A stretch of 64,000 bases of DNA from Treponema parvum (GTDB lineage: Bacteria > Spirochaetota > Spirochaetia > Treponematales > Treponemataceae), in NCBI RefSeq assembly GCF_017893945.1, contig NZ_CP054257.1:2480001-2544000 (forward strand), given 5' to 3'. The notes below the pieces were generated by a model. The model saw only the letters and a program-made list of their open reading frames with translations, was not told where the DNA came from and made no database searches. How positions within the stretch are numbered: the stretch's first letter is position 1; every line of letters begins with the position of its first letter. Shown here piece after piece: positions 1 through 7,533 of this stretch. The translations under genes were made by a program, and so were the position numbers.

Positions 1-1
1 A

Positions 2-202
2 AGTCAGGGGTTTTTAGAATATCCGATAGAGCAGAGGCATATTCTTGCTGTCGATACGCTGCAACGTCCTGTAGATGTGCCGGAACATCATGACCCGTTT
101 GATAAACTTTTACTTTCACAAGCAAAAACTGACAAGCTAACATTCATTACACATGATTCGCTCATTCCGGATTACAATGAGCCATGCATAGTCCCTGTGT
201 AA
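2..202 (+). pseudogene. C-terminal part of a PIN-domain (VapC-like) toxin, cut by window edge
   Basis: An open frame enters from the left edge and stops with TAA at 200-202. The 66 visible residues contain the segment DPFDKLLLSQAK followed by LTFITHD, which is the typical C-terminal end of PIN-domain toxins of type II toxin-antitoxin modules (HDPFDRLLIAQA and LVTHD in relatives). The invariant aspartate of the third acidic site is in DPFD. The start lies outside the window, so it cannot be said whether the gene is intact; I class it with the broken genes because it opens a stretch of decayed ORFs. A second frame just downstream (ending 266) continues with peptide-like sequence (YYDTDRLLDIITLITQ), which may be a remnant of another gene. 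Confidence 0.65.
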
Positions 203-555
203 AGAAACCCGTAAGTATTATGATACAGATCGTTTATTAGACATTATCACTCTCATTACACAGTAACCGCTAAGACCGACCGATTGAACTAAAGCGATCA
301 CCCTCTCGTTGGAGAAAGCTCCGGTTTGAGGACGATCCTTTTGTGAGAGGTGTTTCCTTAAATTTTATATGCGCCGCTCTCTTTACCACGTTACATGGGT
401 AATTGATAATCAGCGTTAGGGATTGAAGGGGCAGCGCAGCTGTTCCGAAGGAATGGAGCGTTAGTGGAACCCCGTAAAGCCCGACGGTTTACGCGGACGC
501 GGAAACCGGAACGCCCAAAATAATTACACATTATAAATCAAATAAGGAGAACCCT
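203..555. other. Non-coding or decayed stretch with one structured GC-rich element
   Basis: No intact gene is visible. A short frame ending at 266 may be a gene remnant. From 413 to 516 lies a compact GC-rich element described separately. The rest shows no recognisable motif. Confidence 0.4.
413..516. repeat. GC-rich structured element (GCGTTAGGGATTGAAG ... GGAACGCCC)
   Basis: This roughly 104-bp block begins GCGTTAGGGATTGAAG and ends GGAACGCCC. Inside it, CGTAAA (473-478) can pair with TTTACG (488-493), and GTTCC-gaa-GGAAT forms a second small hairpin. It is much richer in G and C than the flanking DNA and carries no plausible ORF. Similar blocks beginning GCGTTAGGGAT are, from memory, dispersed in several bacterial genomes including treponemes, which suggests an interspersed repeat or small RNA. 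There is no second copy in this window, so the repeat status is an inference. Confidence 0.4.
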
Positions 556-815
556 ATGGATTGCAAAGAAGAAATCGTCGATTCGCGAAATTTTAATGAA
601 AAAGCCTTTGAAAACACAAAGCATAATGCGCAAGCGCTTTTCCGCCTGAACCACACTGTGCCGATATATGGATGAATACGATGCCGCTTTGCGCGAATTG
701 TCCGGCGGCAATATTGCAATAACAGCATGATCTCAACACCTTTGCAAGACATGTGTTTCACACCGAGGACAAAATCGAGAATAACGTCTATACAGAAAAC
801 AAACTGTTCTTATGA
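556..815 (+). pseudogene. Frameshifted hexapeptide-repeat acetyltransferase (MaT/LacA-like) remnant
   Basis: An ATG at 556 sits 6 nt after AAGGAGA and opens a 39-codon frame. The reading then continues in other frames: MDEYDAALRELSGGNI from 668, NNSMISTPLQDMCF near 715-755, and IENNVYTENKLFL ending at 815. Together these pieces follow the N-terminal half of left-handed beta-helix acetyltransferases of the maltose/galactoside acetyltransferase type (RLNHTMPYMDEYDAALRELFGGNIG, then STPLQGVCF and KIGNNVYIENN). At least two or three frameshifts are needed, and the hexapeptide repeats with the catalytic histidine are missing, so this is a dead, truncated gene that still keeps its ribosome binding site. 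Confidence 0.7.
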
Positions 816-829
816 AGCCCGTACAGGTG

Positions 830-838
830 TGATATAAT
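830..838 (+). promoter_or_regulatory. Extended -10 promoter upstream of the nuclease/SEFIR pair
   Basis: TGATATAAT is an extended -10 element (TGn followed by the consensus TATAAT at 833-838). No clear -35 is visible. It is followed by an AGGGG ribosome binding site at 872-876 and the ATG at 882. It could drive both the nuclease gene and the SEFIR gene. Confidence 0.55.
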
Positions 839-881
839 ACATATAGTATATTCAGGTACGAAAGCGGAATAGGGGTAGACG

Positions 882-1595
882 ATGTCCATTAAGGCAAAAG
901 ATATGACACCGGCTGAACGCAAGGAGCGCGTGGCGCAGCTGGTAAAGCAGTTTAAGGCGAACGAGGCGTTTTATCTTTCCAAAGATTTTGTGGAAAGCGA
1001 AGTGCGTAATAAATTTATCGATCCGCTGCTTGAATGCCTAAAATGGGATGTCAAAAACGAAAAGGGTGCGCGGCATGACAGGCAGGAAGTAATTACCGAA
1101 GACCGCGTAGTGATGAACGGTCAGGTAAAGCATCCCGACTACACGCTCTGCTACGGGGGCGAGCGGAAGATGTATGTTGAAGCAAAGCAGCCGAGCATCG
1201 ATCTTAAAACGAATCCCGAACCGGCGCTGCAAGTGCGGCGGTATGCGTATACGTCGAAGATGCCGATTGCAGTGCTGACGGATTTTCAGGAATTGGCAAT
1301 TTACGATACGCGGATTAAGCCGAGCGAAAAAGACACTGCTGCGACCGCCCGTATTGAGTATCTGACCTGCGATAAACTCGTCGAAAAATTTGAAGAGTTA
1401 TACGATAAAATCAGCTGGGATGCCGTCGATCTCGGCACCTTCGATACCTATTACGAAGGGACGAAGGATAAGCGGGGAACGGCAACCGTTGACGACGACA
1501 TTTTGAATATGATCGAAAAATGGCGCACGATACTTGCCGAAGATATTGCGCTGCATAACGAAGGAAATTTTAAAAATAACAATAGTGAAAAATAG
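882..1595 (+). CDS. Stand-alone restriction endonuclease domain (HSDR_N / type IIG N-terminal type)
   Basis: This 237-residue protein matches only the N-terminal endonuclease part of type I HsdR or type IIG restriction enzymes. A PD-(D/E)xK active site is visible and complete: D86 in HPDYTL, E100 and K102 in YVEAKQP, an upstream acidic helix (E40), and the QxxxY motif (Q117, Y121). In full-length relatives this domain is followed by a helical linker and a TaqI/Eco57I-like methylase of many hundred residues. Here the frame ends 12 residues after the start of the linker (KWRTILAEDIALHN) with an Asn-rich tail. No methylase or specificity subunit lies nearby. The start is supported by AGGGG 6 nt upstream. 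The SEFIR gene begins 18 nt downstream, suggesting co-transcription. It could be a truncated remnant or a functional nuclease effector paired with the SEFIR protein. Confidence 0.7.
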   Translation: MSIKAKDMTPAERKERVAQLVKQFKANEAFYLSKDFVESEVRNKFIDPLLECLKWDVKNEKGARHDRQEVITEDRVVMNGQVKHPDYTLCYGGERKMYVEAKQPSIDLKTNPEPALQVRRYAYTSKMPIAVLTDFQELAIYDTRIKPSEKDTAATARIEYLTCDKLVEKFEELYDKISWDAVDLGTFDTYYEGTKDKRGTATVDDDILNMIEKWRTILAEDIALHNEGNFKNNNSEK

Positions 1596-1613
1596 GGAGC
1601 AATAACTATATCT

Positions 1614-3044
1614 ATGGAAAATCATCCTAAAGTTTTTATATCATACTCTTGGACTGTGCAAAAGGAGGTGGTAAAACTTGCTCAAAGATTAGTAAATGAC
1701 GGAATTGATACAATCGTCGATTTTTGGAATTTGAAGCCCGGAAATGATAAATATAAATTTATGGAATCTATGGTTACAGATAAAACAATCGATTTTGTTT
1801 TAATTGTATGTGATAAAACATATACAGAAAAAGCCAACGATAGAACTGGAGGGGTCGGTGATGAAACAGTAATTATATCGTCAGAATTATATGGAAAGTT
1901 TAAACAAGAAAAATTTTTACCGCTCATTTTAGGAAAAAATGAAGATTCAAGTCCTACTGTTCCCGTTTATATAAAGACGAGGATTTACTTTGATTTTTCT
2001 GATGAAAATAATTATGAAAATGAATATGAAAAACTTATACGGCATATTTATGATGAACCGCTTATATCAAAGCCGAAACTCGGTTCGAAGCCTGAATACT
2101 TAAAGAATAATTCGGTAGATATAGTTTCGCTGCGGAGCGGAATTTCTATTTTAAAGACTGAAAATACTGACTTGAAAAAAAATGCTGTTCTTTCTGATTT
2201 TCCCAAAAATTTTACAGCAAAAGTAAAGGAATTTAAAATCGATACCGCAAATTCAGATAAAGATTTTATAGCTTCTGAGATTGTTTCAAAGATAGATGCA
2301 ATGAAACCGTTACGTGATATTTATTTAGATTTCCTTAAAGAAGTTATATCATCTGAAAGAGATGTTGCATCGTTTATCTATAATTTCTTTGAAACAACAT
2401 ATAACGAATTAATGCTGGTTGATAAAAACGTTCATTCACGGTTTAAGTATTATTTTTATCATTACACAATATTTATCTGGGAATTATTTGTATGCACGAT
2501 TGCATATCTAAGACACTATGAAAAATATTCATTACTTCACGATATATTAACGCATACGTATTATTTACAAAGAGAACTTTCACCAGCGAGCAATATAAAA
2601 CCATGCTCTTTTGTCAAGTTTAGATGTTATCCAACAATAGTTGATGATACTTATCGATATAAAGAAGAGGACTTAGTCTCAAAAACTGCGAATATAATGG
2701 TTTCCAGAGTTAAGGAACCGATTATAACAAAAAAATCTTTTGCAGAAACAGATATATTTCTAACCCAAATGTCTTTTGCATTAAACCAAACCTACCATGA
2801 AAAACATTGGTTCGCTTTATCGTATATTTATGCAGATAATCCCGAAAATATATGGGTTAGACTATCTTCAAAGGAATACTGCGAGAAAATACTCCCATTA
2901 TTTGGAGTAAGCTCAATTGATGAACTAAAAAAAGTTATTGCGACTAATCCCGTAACACCCAATTATTGCTATCCCAATGACTTGGATTCAATACCTCCTA
3001 TTCCCTTGCAAATAGGCAATGATCAGATTGCATCGTTAAAATGA
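1614..3044 (+). CDS. SEFIR (TIR-like) domain protein, putative defence or signalling
   Basis: The first 150 or so residues form a SEFIR/TIR-type domain: KVFISYSW at the N-terminus, a following helix, FVLIVCDKTYTEKAND, and the loop GGVGDETVIISSELY typical of SEFIR proteins in bacteria. The remaining 320 residues are helix-rich and I do not recognise them. Bacterial SEFIR and TIR proteins are often antiphage effectors that degrade NAD; that role is inferred from the family, not shown here. The gene is clearly more AT-rich than its neighbours, which points to acquisition. It starts 18 nt after the nuclease-domain gene. A purine-rich GGGAG at 1596-1600 is the only ribosome binding candidate and is rather distant from the ATG. 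Confidence 0.7.
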   Translation: MENHPKVFISYSWTVQKEVVKLAQRLVNDGIDTIVDFWNLKPGNDKYKFMESMVTDKTIDFVLIVCDKTYTEKANDRTGGVGDETVIISSELYGKFKQEKFLPLILGKNEDSSPTVPVYIKTRIYFDFSDENNYENEYEKLIRHIYDEPLISKPKLGSKPEYLKNNSVDIVSLRSGISILKTENTDLKKNAVLSDFPKNFTAKVKEFKIDTANSDKDFIASEIVSKIDAMKPLRDIYLDFLKEVISSERDVASFIYNFFETTYNELMLVDKNVHSRFKYYFYHYTIFIWELFVCTIAYLRHYEKYSLLHDILTHTYYLQRELSPASNIKPCSFVKFRCYPTIVDDTYRYKEEDLVSKTANIMVSRVKEPIITKKSFAETDIFLTQMSFALNQTYHEKHWFALSYIYADNPENIWVRLSSKEYCEKILPLFGVSSIDELKKVIATNPVTPNYCYPNDLDSIPPIPLQIGNDQIASLK

Positions 3045-3081
3045 ACGGTTGTTGATAACTTAAAACACAGGAGGTCTCCCT

Positions 3082-3306
3082 ATGTCTTACGAAACAGTGA
3101 TTGAACAAGTAAAAATGCTGCCCGAATCGCTATTAGCGCCGGTTTCGACTTTTATCAAACTGCTTGAAGCGGAGCAAGGTGATTTCATGGAAAATCATGC
3201 AGAGCAAATAAAATCCAAAAACAAACAAGCCTTTTTTGCATTAGCCGGGAAAATTCACCTTGATAAAAATTCAGTTACAGAATTACGCGAGACAAGTTTA
3301 ATATGA
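3082..3306 (+). CDS. Antitoxin of a PIN-type toxin-antitoxin module (DUF2281/VapB-like)
   Basis: A 74-residue protein with a strong GGAGG ribosome binding site. It begins with a helical segment on the pattern of small antitoxins (ETVIEQVKMLPESLLAPVSTFIKLLE) and ends with FFALAGKIHLDKNSVTELRETSLI, a tail seen in antitoxins that mask PIN toxins. Its stop codon overlaps the start of a PIN open frame in the ATGA arrangement typical of vapBC pairs. Because that toxin gene is truncated, the antitoxin is now probably an orphan. Family assignment rests on the tail and on context, so moderate confidence. Confidence 0.6.
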   Translation: MSYETVIEQVKMLPESLLAPVSTFIKLLEAEQGDFMENHAEQIKSKNKQAFFALAGKIHLDKNSVTELRETSLI

Positions 3307-3365
3307 TTTTGGCAGACACAAATATTATCATAGATTGCGGATTACGCTTGCAAGACAGCTTATAG
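3303..3365 (+). pseudogene. Truncated VapC-like PIN toxin (N-terminus only)
   Basis: The ATG at 3303 overlaps the antitoxin stop. The peptide starts MILADTNIIID, the hallmark N-terminus of PIN toxins with the first catalytic aspartate, and then passes into unrelated residues (CGLRLQDSL) and a stop at 3363-3365. A deletion removed the rest of the domain. The following 120 bp contain short open pieces such as QLIALKKNGLDVLFQYAD that may be debris of the same or another gene. Confidence 0.6.
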
Positions 3366-3537
3366 CACTTAAGAAAAACGGACTGGATGTTCTGTTTCAA
3401 TATGCAGACTAAAATAGCGCAGCTGAAAACATTTCTCAAAATAAAAAGTAAAGCCTCAAGAGAAACCGGCCGATAGTAGTAACTGCAAGATTTTATTTAA
3501 ATTCGATATATGGAATATTTTTATTTTGGAGGTTTCT

Positions 3538-4374
3538 ATGAAAAAGATCTGTTTTTTAGCTTTATTTTTATCATCTATAATTCCGGCGGGAATTTTTGCC
3601 GATCCGCCGTCTTTTAAAATAAACGGAAACGTGAAGTCGTATACAAAGACAAATTATGTGATAACGCAAAAATTCGGCGATTATTTTCGCACGCCGGACA
3701 TAAGATACACTTATAAATTTGACGATCAGGGAAGAGAAACCGAAGTTTCGGAAATTACTGCGGCGGGAATTCTTTTAAGCAAAATCACAAACTCATACAA
3801 CGAAAAAGGCCTCGTCGCTTCAAAGATAAGCACGGATGCGGCCAATATTACAGAGTGGCGCATATCGTTTACATACAACGACGACGGTCTTGTCATAGAC
3901 GAATCGGAATTCAACAAAAACGACACGCTTTCCGGAAGAACGATTACAAAATATTCCGACGATAAAACCCAGTGTGAAGAATCGTCATACAATGTAAACG
4001 GACAGCTCATTTGGAAAAACATCCATAAATTCGATTCTTCCGGCAGAAAGATAGAAACAAATCAATATTTTGCCGACGGCGCTCTGGATCAAAAACAAAA
4101 ATACACTTATAACGACGAAGGAAGGCTAGCGGAAGTCAACAGCACTGACGGCTTCGGCAAAGCGACGAAAAGAATCCAGTACCGTTTTGACGAAAAAGGA
4201 ACGGTCACGGAAACTGCAGTATACGACTTTGTCACCGGCGCTGAAGAAAGGGAATTTTATCGCTATAACGAAGACGGAAATCTTATAAGAACGACAACTT
4301 ACAATGTAGCAAAGAAATTCGACACGATCGTAAACGAACTGATAGATATGAGCGAGTACGTTTACGAAAAATAA
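3538..4374 (+). CDS. Secreted protein with YD/RHS-like repeats
   Basis: This 278-residue protein has an N-terminal signal peptide (MKKICFLALFLSSIIPAGIFA) and a body made of repeated strands of the form Y-x-D-x-x-G-R/L-x-x-E: FDDQGRETE, YNEKGLVAS, YNDDGLVID, FDSSGRKIE, YNDEGRLAE, FDEKGTVTE and YNEDGNLIR. Such repeats resemble RHS/YD beta-sheet repeats, which build cell-surface or periplasmic shells. I chose the ATG at 3538 because GGAGG lies 6 nt before it; an in-frame TTG at 3526 overlaps that site. No enzymatic motif is visible, so the function is unknown. It stands alone and converges on the cardiolipin synthase gene. Confidence 0.65.
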   Translation: MKKICFLALFLSSIIPAGIFADPPSFKINGNVKSYTKTNYVITQKFGDYFRTPDIRYTYKFDDQGRETEVSEITAAGILLSKITNSYNEKGLVASKISTDAANITEWRISFTYNDDGLVIDESEFNKNDTLSGRTITKYSDDKTQCEESSYNVNGQLIWKNIHKFDSSGRKIETNQYFADGALDQKQKYTYNDEGRLAEVNSTDGFGKATKRIQYRFDEKGTVTETAVYDFVTGAEEREFYRYNEDGNLIRTTTYNVAKKFDTIVNELIDMSEYVYEK

Positions 4375-4399
4375 CGGCGCGCTGATTTATAAAATGGAT

Positions 4400-6121
4400 T
4401 TATAAAAGCGGCGAAAACATTCTTGCGATCCGGCCTATCATTCTTTGATAGACCGGTATTTTTTTATATTCCTCCAAGGTAATTTCACGGCAGTTTTTCT
4501 GTGTCAATTTAAAATCGTCTTCCATGTCGCGGATGACGGGATTTCCGTAAATAAAGACGCCGCATTCAAAATGATGAAACAGGCTCCGATAATCCAAGTT
4601 GATCGTTCCGATAACTGCGCGGTCTCCGTCCGAAATGAACATCTTTGCATGTATAAAACCGGGCACGTATTCGTAGACGCGGACGCCCTTGTCTATAAGA
4701 GTCTTTATAAACGTTCGCCCTATGCAGAAGGTAACAAAGTGATCGGCTTTTGCAGGAACCAGAATCGATACTTCAACTCCGCGTTTTACGGCAAAGGTTA
4801 AGGCGGTTTCAAGCGTGTTGTCCAATATCATGTATGGAGTTGTAATGTGAACATACCAGCGCGCTTTGTTTAAAATATCGCAGTAAACGTTTTCAGCAAT
4901 GTCTTCCAGGTTTACCCCGTCGTCGCCGTAGGGAATTACGAATCCGCCCGTCCGCTCGGGCGGCGTTTTTGCATCCAGCTTTGATAAATTCTGTTGTAAT
5001 AAAACGGAAGAAGCGAGTGTTCCGGAAAGCGACAGAGGGGGAACAACATCGGGCGTGTCCGACATTTTAGTGTAAAAATCCCAATCGTCGGGTTTTTTTT
5101 CATTTAAATTCCATGTCTGAAGAAACAGAGCCGTAAGAGTTTTTACGGCCTGTCCGCTTATCTTTACTGCCGTATCCTTCCAATAAGCGAACCTGGTATG
5201 GCGCAAGTTCATGTATTCGTCTTCTATGTTTACTCCGCCCGTATATCCTACTCGCCCGTCAATGACAAAAATCTTTCGGTGATCGCGGCTGTTTTGATGC
5301 GTTGAGAGTATTGGGATCAACGGCGCAAAAACTTTTGCCTTTATGCCGAAGGTACCAAGATACTCGGGATAACCGGAAGGCAATAACATCATTGAACCTA
5401 TTCCGTCGTACATAACCCTGATTTCAACGCCTTGTTTCGCTTTTTTTATGAGAATTTCAAGAATGGAATCCCAAATTTTTCCCATTCCGATTATAAAGTA
5501 TTCGATAAAGACAAAACGCTTTGCCGTTTTCAATTCCGTCATGATGTCACTGTAATTGGCCTCTCCGCTGGGAAAATAGGATGCTGTAAAATTCATATAG
5601 GCGGGAAATCCGCCGGAATTTTGCAGATACCAGGCGGTATCGTTTAGTAGAGGCGTGTGCTTTACGACTGTCTGAACTTCAGGATCGGGCTGCAGAGAAT
5701 CTTTCATCTCTTTTGTGGTCGTTTCCAGAGCTTTGCGCAATCCCACGGCTCCGATATTTGTCCTAAAAAAGATGTAGAATAAAACTCCGAAAACGGGAAT
5801 GACCGCAACGGGTATCATCCATGCAAGTTTAAATTCCGGCTTTGAATTATTATTCACAAGGAATATCATGAATATGAAACTTAATATATTGACGCCGTTT
5901 ACTACATAGCTTAGTATGGGGTTTAAAAAGCGGCCTATTGAAAACAAAAAAAGGAATTGTATTGCAAGAAGAAATAATATGACGAGTATCCGGCCGAACA
6001 ACAAGTACGTAAGAATTTTTTTACTTTTTCGGCGGACTTTTATGATCTTTTTTGAGCCTTTTTTTACTTTTCGTTTATATCTAAATGAATCGGTTTTAAG
6101 TTCCGAATTTTTCATTCTCAT
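4400..6121 (-). CDS. cls: Cardiolipin synthase, phospholipase D family
   Basis: A 573-residue membrane enzyme that makes cardiolipin from two phosphatidylglycerols. Two HxKxxxxD (HKD) active-site motifs are present and complete: H281/K283/D288 in DHRKIFVIDGR and H491/K493/D498 in IHAKMFISDGD. The N-terminus is unusually basic (about 35 residues rich in K and R) and is followed by two or three hydrophobic helices at roughly 38-62, 70-92 and 100-120, as in bacterial Cls. It is transcribed alone. No Shine-Dalgarno precedes the ATG; instead a -10 box ends 8 nt upstream (see promoter entry). The basic extension before the first helix is longer than usual, and a start at the third codon is also possible. 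Confidence 0.9.
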   Translation of the reverse strand: MRMKNSELKTDSFRYKRKVKKGSKKIIKVRRKSKKILTYLLFGRILVILFLLAIQFLFLFSIGRFLNPILSYVVNGVNILSFIFMIFLVNNNSKPEFKLAWMIPVAVIPVFGVLFYIFFRTNIGAVGLRKALETTTKEMKDSLQPDPEVQTVVKHTPLLNDTAWYLQNSGGFPAYMNFTASYFPSGEANYSDIMTELKTAKRFVFIEYFIIGMGKIWDSILEILIKKAKQGVEIRVMYDGIGSMMLLPSGYPEYLGTFGIKAKVFAPLIPILSTHQNSRDHRKIFVIDGRVGYTGGVNIEDEYMNLRHTRFAYWKDTAVKISGQAVKTLTALFLQTWNLNEKKPDDWDFYTKMSDTPDVVPPLSLSGTLASSVLLQQNLSKLDAKTPPERTGGFVIPYGDDGVNLEDIAENVYCDILNKARWYVHITTPYMILDNTLETALTFAVKRGVEVSILVPAKADHFVTFCIGRTFIKTLIDKGVRVYEYVPGFIHAKMFISDGDRAVIGTINLDYRSLFHHFECGVFIYGNPVIRDMEDDFKLTQKNCREITLEEYKKIPVYQRMIGRIARMFSPLL

Positions 6122-6129
6122 ACGGCAAA

Positions 6130-6158
6130 ATTATAAGCGCTTGATTTAAAAAATGCAA
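6130..6158 (-). promoter_or_regulatory. Promoter of cls, leaderless geometry
   Basis: On the minus strand TTGCAT (6153-6158), a 17-bp spacer and TATAAT (6130-6135) form a near-consensus sigma70 promoter. Only 8 nt separate the -10 box from the start codon, so transcription should begin at or next to the ATG. Confidence 0.65.
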
Positions 6159-6361
6159 ATCGCACAGCCGACTGCGGCAAGGCTTGGAAGCCGCGTTGAA
6201 ATTCGCCTGAAAATTCACAGGCAAAATCCGCCATAAAAATCTCAGCAAAAAAAGAGTAACGCTCGGTGATTTTCCGGTAAAAAAGCCTTTAACAAAACAC
6301 TTCAGAAATATGCATTTTATGCCGATAAAAGAAAACGGAATGTTATAGACGAGGGTGTGTT

Positions 6362-7519
6362 ATGAGTAAAACAATCGGCATAAAACTTGCGGACGGATCT
6401 TTTTATCCTATACTTGAAGAAGGAAAACCTCAAAAGAAACGAATGGAGCTGACAACCGTCAAGGACAATCAGGAGACTGTTCAAGTAGACCTATACCGGT
6501 CTGAAAGCCAAACCATGCAAGACGCAGAATATGTCGACTCCCTGCAGATAAACAACCTTGCCGCACGCCCCAACGGGGAACCTACCCTGTCCTTTGACAT
6601 AACGCTGGATGAAAACAATAAGTTATCCGCCCAAATCAGCGATCCTGACTCCGGAGAAAAGAGCAACATATCCATAAATCTCGTAAACCGTCCTCCTGAA
6701 GAACGCGAAGAACCGGCCAATTTTGAATTGGTTCCGGAATCGGAAGTTCCCGACATTGACTTTGATCTCGGAGACAGTTTCGGCACGGAACAGGAATCTG
6801 CGGCCGAAAAAACACAGGGCGGATTGCTTGCCGCAGCAGATAAGGTAAAAAGCGACGACGATAATTTTTTTGATCTGCCCGACTTTGATGAAGACTCGGA
6901 CAAACCCGATTTTGCCGACCGGAGCAGTCTATCCGATCAATCCGGCGAAACGAACGGTATAAATTCGACTGAAAATTTTGACAAAGACGGGCAAAGCAGG
7001 ACGGAAGACGGACTGAGCTTTGACGATTTTTATGATAAGGAAACTCATGAAGATTCGGGCGTAAGCAGCGAAGATGTAAAAAAGACAAAACGGCACGTAA
7101 TAATCTGTCTTATCTGCGCCGTTATCTGCATAACGGCTACGGTCTTGATCCTGTTCGTAGTTCCTTCAAAATTAAACCTTCGCACAAAAAAAGCAAATAA
7201 AGACGCCGTCAAGATCGCGCCTGTAGCCGTAGAGCAGCCTTTACCTCCGCCGGAAAAGCCCGCGCCCGCCCGTTCCCCTGCAAAAGAAAACGAAATAGTA
7301 GTGCCGCCCACGCCTCAGGTAGTACCCGCAGTTCCGGCCGCGAAGCCTGAGAGCAAAAAAAACATTTCATACAAGATAAAGTGGGGAGACACATTGTGGG
7401 ATATTTCGGACGCATATTACAGGAACCCGTGGAAGTACCGCAAGATCGCAAATTATAACCGCATAAAAAATCCCGATCACATCATTGCCGGAACGACCAT
7501 AATAATTCCTGCAGAGTAA
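6362..7519 (+). CDS. Bitopic membrane protein with C-terminal LysM domain
   Basis: A 385-residue protein in three parts. Residues 1-240 are acidic and Asp/Ser-rich with no signal peptide. A single hydrophobic helix follows at about 242-266 (HVIICLICAVICITATVLIL). After a Pro-rich spacer, the last 50 residues form a LysM domain (YKIKWGDTLWDISDAYYRNP and IIAGTTIIIPAE). The expected topology is a cytoplasmic N-terminus with the LysM domain binding peptidoglycan in the periplasm. The next gene, 14 nt away on the same strand, is a lytic transglycosylase, so the pair probably acts together in wall remodelling. The ribosome binding site GAGGGTG is weak. Confidence 0.75.
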   Translation: MSKTIGIKLADGSFYPILEEGKPQKKRMELTTVKDNQETVQVDLYRSESQTMQDAEYVDSLQINNLAARPNGEPTLSFDITLDENNKLSAQISDPDSGEKSNISINLVNRPPEEREEPANFELVPESEVPDIDFDLGDSFGTEQESAAEKTQGGLLAAADKVKSDDDNFFDLPDFDEDSDKPDFADRSSLSDQSGETNGINSTENFDKDGQSRTEDGLSFDDFYDKETHEDSGVSSEDVKKTKRHVIICLICAVICITATVLILFVVPSKLNLRTKKANKDAVKIAPVAVEQPLPPPEKPAPARSPAKENEIVVPPTPQVVPAVPAAKPESKKNISYKIKWGDTLWDISDAYYRNPWKYRKIANYNRIKNPDHIIAGTTIIIPAE

Positions 7520-7533
7520 GGCCGGAAAATCTT

